A stretch of 64,000 bases of DNA from Acanthornis magna (Eukaryota > Chordata > Aves > Passeriformes > Acanthizidae), in contig JAWUZG010000029.1 in NCBI GenBank assembly GCA_036785705.1, positions 11,857,501 through 11,921,500 of the forward strand. The letters are read 5' to 3'. A program made the translations under genes and the position numbers. Of the stretch, positions 39,766-64,000 are shown in pieces. Within the stretch, counting starts at the first letter, position 1. Each line of letters starts with the position of its first letter. The notes under the pieces were generated by a model. That model ran no database searches, was not told the origin of the DNA, and saw only the letters and a list, made by a program, of their open reading frames with translations.

Positions 39766-42700
39766 ATGTTTTTGCTTTTCCCTCCAGCTTTGATTCTGTG
39801 TGATTTTTCCTTCAGTTGCCCCTCATATGAGAGTTTCTGTAATATTTTCCCACAGCAAGCAACCACTTTAAGGATTTTGCCCCCAACTACACTTGCTAAG
39901 GCAGAGTAATGAATGAATCCTTTTGATAATTGAAAACAAAGTCCCAGGTAAAAGTTACACTGTAGTGGCTATGGGGTCTCTCATTTTTTTAGTGTGGGTG
40001 AGCTGGTTATGAATTTCCTATTCGGCCTATTCGGAGAGAGACTTGTGCTCTGAGCATTGCTGATTTAAATCCTTGTCACACATTGGATTACTCAGTTGTG
40101 AAACCTCTCTTGTTCCCGACATAAATAGATTCCTTTACTGGATAATATCAGCCTAAATTGCCTCTGTGATTATCATAGGAGCTGACAAAAGCAGTATAAT
40201 CACCTTTGGCTTGGCTTAGAGAACATATCCTAAATGCTGCCCACCAAAATGTTTTTGATTATGTAACATTTGTAATAAAAAAATACAGATTAATCCAAAC
40301 AGCTCTGTTTTGCCAGACTATGGATCAGCCCTTCTACTCATTGGAGGTGAAACTGCCTTTTTCCAGGCCAGCTCTCTGGCATGCTAGGATATTCAAGAGG
40401 ATCTGAGGGTACAAGTTGCTCTTTATTTCAGAATCACTGAAAGGATATTATATTCTTACTGCTCTTCTGTAGTGCAGGATTCCTTTATTACACAGGTCCT
40501 GCTGGGAGGCCTGTGAAGAGGGGAATTTCTTACAGCCCAACTTCAACTTAGATATAGCCAAGATACAGACAGTCAGACCTGCACCATATATCCTCCAGGA
40601 TGCACTGGAGGCAAAAAAGAAGGTGGGCTAGCAGAAAGGGATGTCCTCAAGAAGCTCTGCAAGGGCTGTCTCCTTGTCTCTTCTCCAAGGTTAAACCCTT
40701 TGTCTGAAGTGATGGGGAGGAATTAACTGTAGTGGGACTATAGCACAGAAGTTATGACGCACACCACCATGTGCTAGGCTATACATTTGCTTCTCCTCTC
40801 TGTGGATTCCCATGCAATCATACCACTAAGTGTGAAATGACTATCAGAATCATGACAGCTCTCCAGCTGATTAGAGAAAGAGTGGATTTTTTCTGGTAAA
40901 AAACACCTTCTGAAAGGAAATCTACACTACAAAGAATCCCACACTACTGTATTCTAAGGCATTGTATTACTATGCTACAGATTGAATGTGCTTGCAAGGG
41001 CAGGATAGGTGAGCATCAACTTTCATTTTGAGATATTGATCAATAAATAAAAGGAAATTACAAGACGGAAAGCAGTAATTTTCTCTAATTGACAGGATTT
41101 TTCTGTGCATCAAAGGAAGAATCTTGCTCATCTTTGGAATCAGAATTGTGAACTCACTTTCTCAGCAGAAAGAAAGTTTTAGGAAATATTCTCTGAGGAT
41201 TACAGAATGGAGCTACACAGTGGACTACACTTGGATCAGCATTTTCAATGTCAGTATTTTACATTTCTGATTGTATTGGTATTGTAAGGAAGCCAGAGAT
41301 AAAAACACTTTGGCAAGTGTTCTCCTTATTAGTTAAAAAGTGCTTCACTCTTATTAAAGTGCTACTGCAAACATCTGTAACCATCTGAAAAGAAAATACA
41401 CCCCTGAAGACAGTCAATACACTTTAAAACTTTTTGAAGGAAAACTTGGGAAAGTAAAAATGTTCTTCTTGCCATGCTAAAAGACAAATGACTGGCTCTG
41501 GTGCACAAGTTCTCAATTCCCACAAAAACCACAAGCCAGCAAAAATTGTTCCCCAAGTTCTTTGCATTGTGTTATTTATTGTTACAGAAGGAAATACTTT
41601 TCATTAGCTTACGCCTGGCAAGAAGAAATCTTAAACCATATCACGTGAGATGAGGAGACAGTGAAGAGTGTGATTCATAATTTTTGAATGCAAAAGTCTG
41701 GCATAAAATATAAAGCTGTTGAACATGCAGAGCTGGCTCATTGTTCTGCTGGTGTCACATGGCATTCCTTTCTTTCCCTCTCTTTTTCTTTATGCCTTCA
41801 GATTGTGAAAGATCAATTGATTTTTTTCCCCCATAAGTTGCTGGGAAAATATTTTTAATAATTTATTAAGAAAAATATGACTCCAACTGAAAATTCCATA
41901 GCTAGGAGCTGTACCCCCACCACTATGCAGACAACAGACTTCATTTTCATAGTACAGCTCCTGAAAATGACTTTCTTTGGCTCCTTAGAGTGATAAAAAT
42001 ATAAGATATATTTACTGTCCACTGCTTTCCTGGAAGACAGACATAATTCCCTGAGAAGATGAGAAACTAAGTATTCGATTTATTTCTAGCAGGACCTTGT
42101 TGAGTCTGGATCAAAGTTAGGAAGAAATTATTGGCTTTGTAGAGAGCAAAAGGAAAGGACATTTGTCATATATATGATGCATTGATGTTTTAAGCAGTTA
42201 TACACTCAGGAATCTCCACTTCATTTTTTAGGGTACACTGTATAGAAAGACATTTTAAAAGAAATCTGTTGCACAGAATAAGCATCATTATTTTCCTCCT
42301 TTTTAATAGTAATAATTAGCACATGTCAGTATCATGTACATATCATTATGTACACTAACAGCACAGTCATCCCCATTCTGCCAGCCCTCAGGCTGAGCAT
42401 CATGTGCTATGCTATGCCATTTGAAAGACACCAGCAATGGATGGAGCCACATTTGGAAATGCACCAAGGACAGATGGAGCTGCACCATATAAATCTCAAA
42501 GATCCACATGTAAAGCAGAAAGTATGTTTAGATTGCAATAATTCTGTAATATTTAAAGGGCTCAAACTGTGCATGATTTTTCTTCCTTTGGGATGGCAGG
42601 AGAAAGAAAGGACTTAATGGTAATTCTCTCAATTTTCTGCCAATGACTTTGAGCTCCATATTGGCTATTTTGTCTGCTAGTCTTGTCCTGCATTGATTCT

Positions 42701-43804
42701 CTATTGCTCCATTAAAGTAATGTTTCTGTTGTTTACCAGGGAAAGCTAAACCTAGTTTCTCTTGAAGGAAATAAAGCCTGTTGTTTCTTACCACTGAACA
42801 GGCTGGTTCATAGATTATGAATGAGTGACAAGTCCCATCTGGTAAGTCCCAATTTTCTGCTTTGTGTGTGAGCAAGTTCTGGTACTGGACCTCAGACTGC
42901 TCCAACCCATGTTTACCTGATAACAGCGCAGAGATGTTTGTTTGCCAGTGTTTGATCTTGAAGAATTCTTCCGAAAAGTATTATTTGATAACGCATTTTT
43001 AGATTCTGCTGCACACTGATGCTGTGCTGTTTGTAAATAAGACATAGCAAAGTGGTTTTTTCATGAGGGACAATTAGAAGAGTGTTCGTTTGTTTAGCAA
43101 AGCAAAATACAGGCTGGAAGAAGAAAAGGCTGCTGCCTATGAATAATCGAAGAGGCAAGAAGTACAGCACGAGTGAGGAAGGGCACTCCTGCAAGGTAAT
43201 GAACACTATTTGCATACAAGCAAAAAGGTATAAAGGGATGCCAATATGTATGGATAGACTGGAAATTTGACAAGGTTTATTCATTTGGGCATTCAAGCCT
43301 ATAGCAGGCAACAGCAGAGATGAGAAAAACAAGCTGTATTTGTGATTGTGCTCTAAACATTTATGGGAAGGGCGTTTGGGATGGTGCACGGAGAGCAAGG
43401 AGTGGACCTCAGCAAGCAGTAGGTCTCTGCTATTTCCACATCTACTGAGAAAGGTCTGCCAGTGAAATGGTGCAGAGGACAGGTGCAGTGGTGGGGCAGG
43501 TTTCATGAGACCCGCAGGCTGTAGTATGAGGAGAAACTCAAGAACCTAAGAAGGACCTACATGTTTCACAGCTGCACTGGGTAAGTATCCTCTCCATTTG
43601 CTGCGTCATGCAAAAATCATGTTTTCCACTGACACTTCTATGTCAATGGCAGGTGAAAAATTAATCTTCCCGTGAAAAAGGCTCAGGGCAAACTCCTAAT
43701 GAGCAGCTGCAGCAAGATGTGCGGTCAACCAGGCACTATCACTCTACTTGCCTGTAAAGGAGGTAAAAGCCTCTTCTTTAGAAGGGCTGTCAGTGAGGAG
43801 CAGG

Positions 43805-44062
43805 AAGGGGAGAACGAGAGGACATCGCCTTTAAGCTGTGCCAAGGGAGGTTCAGCTTGGATATTAGGAGGAATTTCTTCACAGAAGGGGTGATTAAACA
43901 TTGGATTGTGCTACCCGGGGAGGTGGAGGAGTCACCGTCCCTAGAAGTGCTTAAGAACTGACTGGATGTGTCACTCAGTGCCCCGGCCTGGTTGACAGGG
44001 TGCCGTTCGGTCACAGGTTGGACTCGATGATCTCGGAGCTCTTTTCCAAACGAATTCTGTGA
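43805..44062 (+). mobile_element. CR1 LINE fragment (3' end) next to the ANLN promoter
   Basis: Typical CR1 3' sequence: GGAGGTTCAGCTTGGATATT, AGGAGGAATTTCTTCACAGA, GGTGGAGTCACCGTCCCT, then GTTGGACTCGATGATCTC and CTTTTCCAAACG, ending with TTCTGTGACA. It is 5'-truncated, in the same orientation as ANLN, and ends about 350 bp before the ANLN ATG at the edge of the CpG island. Confidence 0.92.
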
Positions 44063-44256
44063 CAGGGCAGCCATGGCTGGATGAACTCCGGGCACACAAC
44101 AGAAGGAAGCCCTGGGCGGCAGGGCCAGTATTTCCGCAGACGGAACACCGAGCACTCAGCACACCAACGCAGTCCCGCTCCCAGTTCCGAGAAACCGAGG
44201 CCGCCCTCCCGCCTCAGTCCCCGCGGGGGCGGGCACGCGCGGCCCCCTACTGTCGG

Positions 44257-44261
44257 ATTGG
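44257..44261 (-). promoter_or_regulatory. inverted CCAAT box (NF-Y-like)
   Basis: ATTGG about 150 bp upstream of the ANLN ATG, a usual place for an NF-Y site in cell-cycle promoters. Confidence 0.5.
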
Positions 44262-44330
44262 GCCGCGCTCCTGTCAATCAATGCCCGCGTGCGCGCTCCT
44301 CCCCCTCTTCCCGTCGTGCCTGCGCGCGGC

Positions 44331-44346
44331 GGGCGCTGAATTCAAA
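44331..44346 (+). promoter_or_regulatory. candidate CDE/CHR cell-cycle element
   Basis: GGGCGC, a 4-base spacer TGAA, then TTCAAA (the reverse complement of the CHR TTTGAA). The four-base spacing fits the CDE-CHR layout recognised by DREAM/MuvB complexes in G2/M genes. Functional use is inferred. Confidence 0.5.
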
Positions 44347-44408
44347 TCCCGGGAGCGGTTGGGGCGGAGGTTCGCGGATCTTGCGCGGGCAGCGGCGGCG
44401 GCACAGCG

Positions 44409-64000
<19,592 letters not shown>

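Larger units (their letters stand above)
32301..43804. other. intergenic region between MATCAP2 and ANLN
   Basis: About 11.5 kb without a recognised coding exon. It contains AT/CA microsatellites (32377-32475, 34441-34570, 35095-35190), a short tandem repeat (36085-36116), a solo LTR (36214-36808) and a CR1 tail (39703-39765). Open frames at 42528-43506 on the minus strand show no family resemblance. A non-coding RNA or an alternative upstream MATCAP2 exon could lie here, but none can be called from sequence alone. Confidence 0.7.

Noticed and set aside
42528..43506. Adjacent minus-strand frames of 125 and 197 codons
   Set aside because: No recognisable family or transposon protein and no shared reading frame; considered as an upstream MATCAP2 exon, but no joining phase could be shown.

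Overview
This is vertebrate nuclear DNA, almost certainly from a bird. Two large multi-exon genes with GT-AG introns can be read directly. The interspersed repeats are avian: CR1 LINE 3' ends and an avian ERVL-type solo LTR. There is nothing bacterial, no CRISPR and no operon. The window corresponds to the vertebrate MATCAP2 (KIAA0895) - ANLN neighbourhood.

Layout. About 1-5430: no gene recognised (intergenic, or possibly the distal 3' UTR of a convergent upstream gene; EEPD1 would be expected from mammalian synteny, but no EEPD1 coding sequence is visible). About 5440-31881, minus strand: MATCAP2/KIAA0895. Seven coding exons were joined here with all intron phases consistent, giving a 516-codon protein. 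It has a disordered basic N-terminal part and a C-terminal metallopeptidase domain with an HExxxH motif. 31560-32300: CpG-island promoter of MATCAP2 with two inverted ZNF143/SBS-like sites. 32300-44090: a 12 kb divergent intergenic stretch with AT/CA microsatellites, a solo LTR (36214-36808), a CR1 tail and a CR1 fragment touching the next promoter. 44090-44850: CpG-island promoter and first exon of ANLN. 44409-64000, plus strand: ANLN (anillin), 20 confident coding exons plus one candidate 54-nt exon. It covers the N-terminal interaction region, the myosin- and actin-binding regions, a coiled coil and the start of the anillin homology domain. The C-terminal rest of that domain and the PH domain lie beyond the right edge.

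Functional reading. The genes are transcribed divergently. One encodes a predicted tubulin-tail carboxypeptidase of the MATCAP family (microtubule detyrosination), the other the actomyosin-septin scaffold of the cytokinetic ring. Both are cytoskeletal, but nothing in the sequence shows that they act together. The ANLN promoter has an inverted CCAAT box and a CDE/CHR-like element expected of a G2/M gene.

No wholly new system was found. The points most worth a second look are the intronic hairpin and weak donor in ANLN (about 54039-54510), the candidate 54-nt ANLN exon, the catalytic motif of MATCAP2 split by an intron, and repeat-derived sequence abutting the ANLN promoter.
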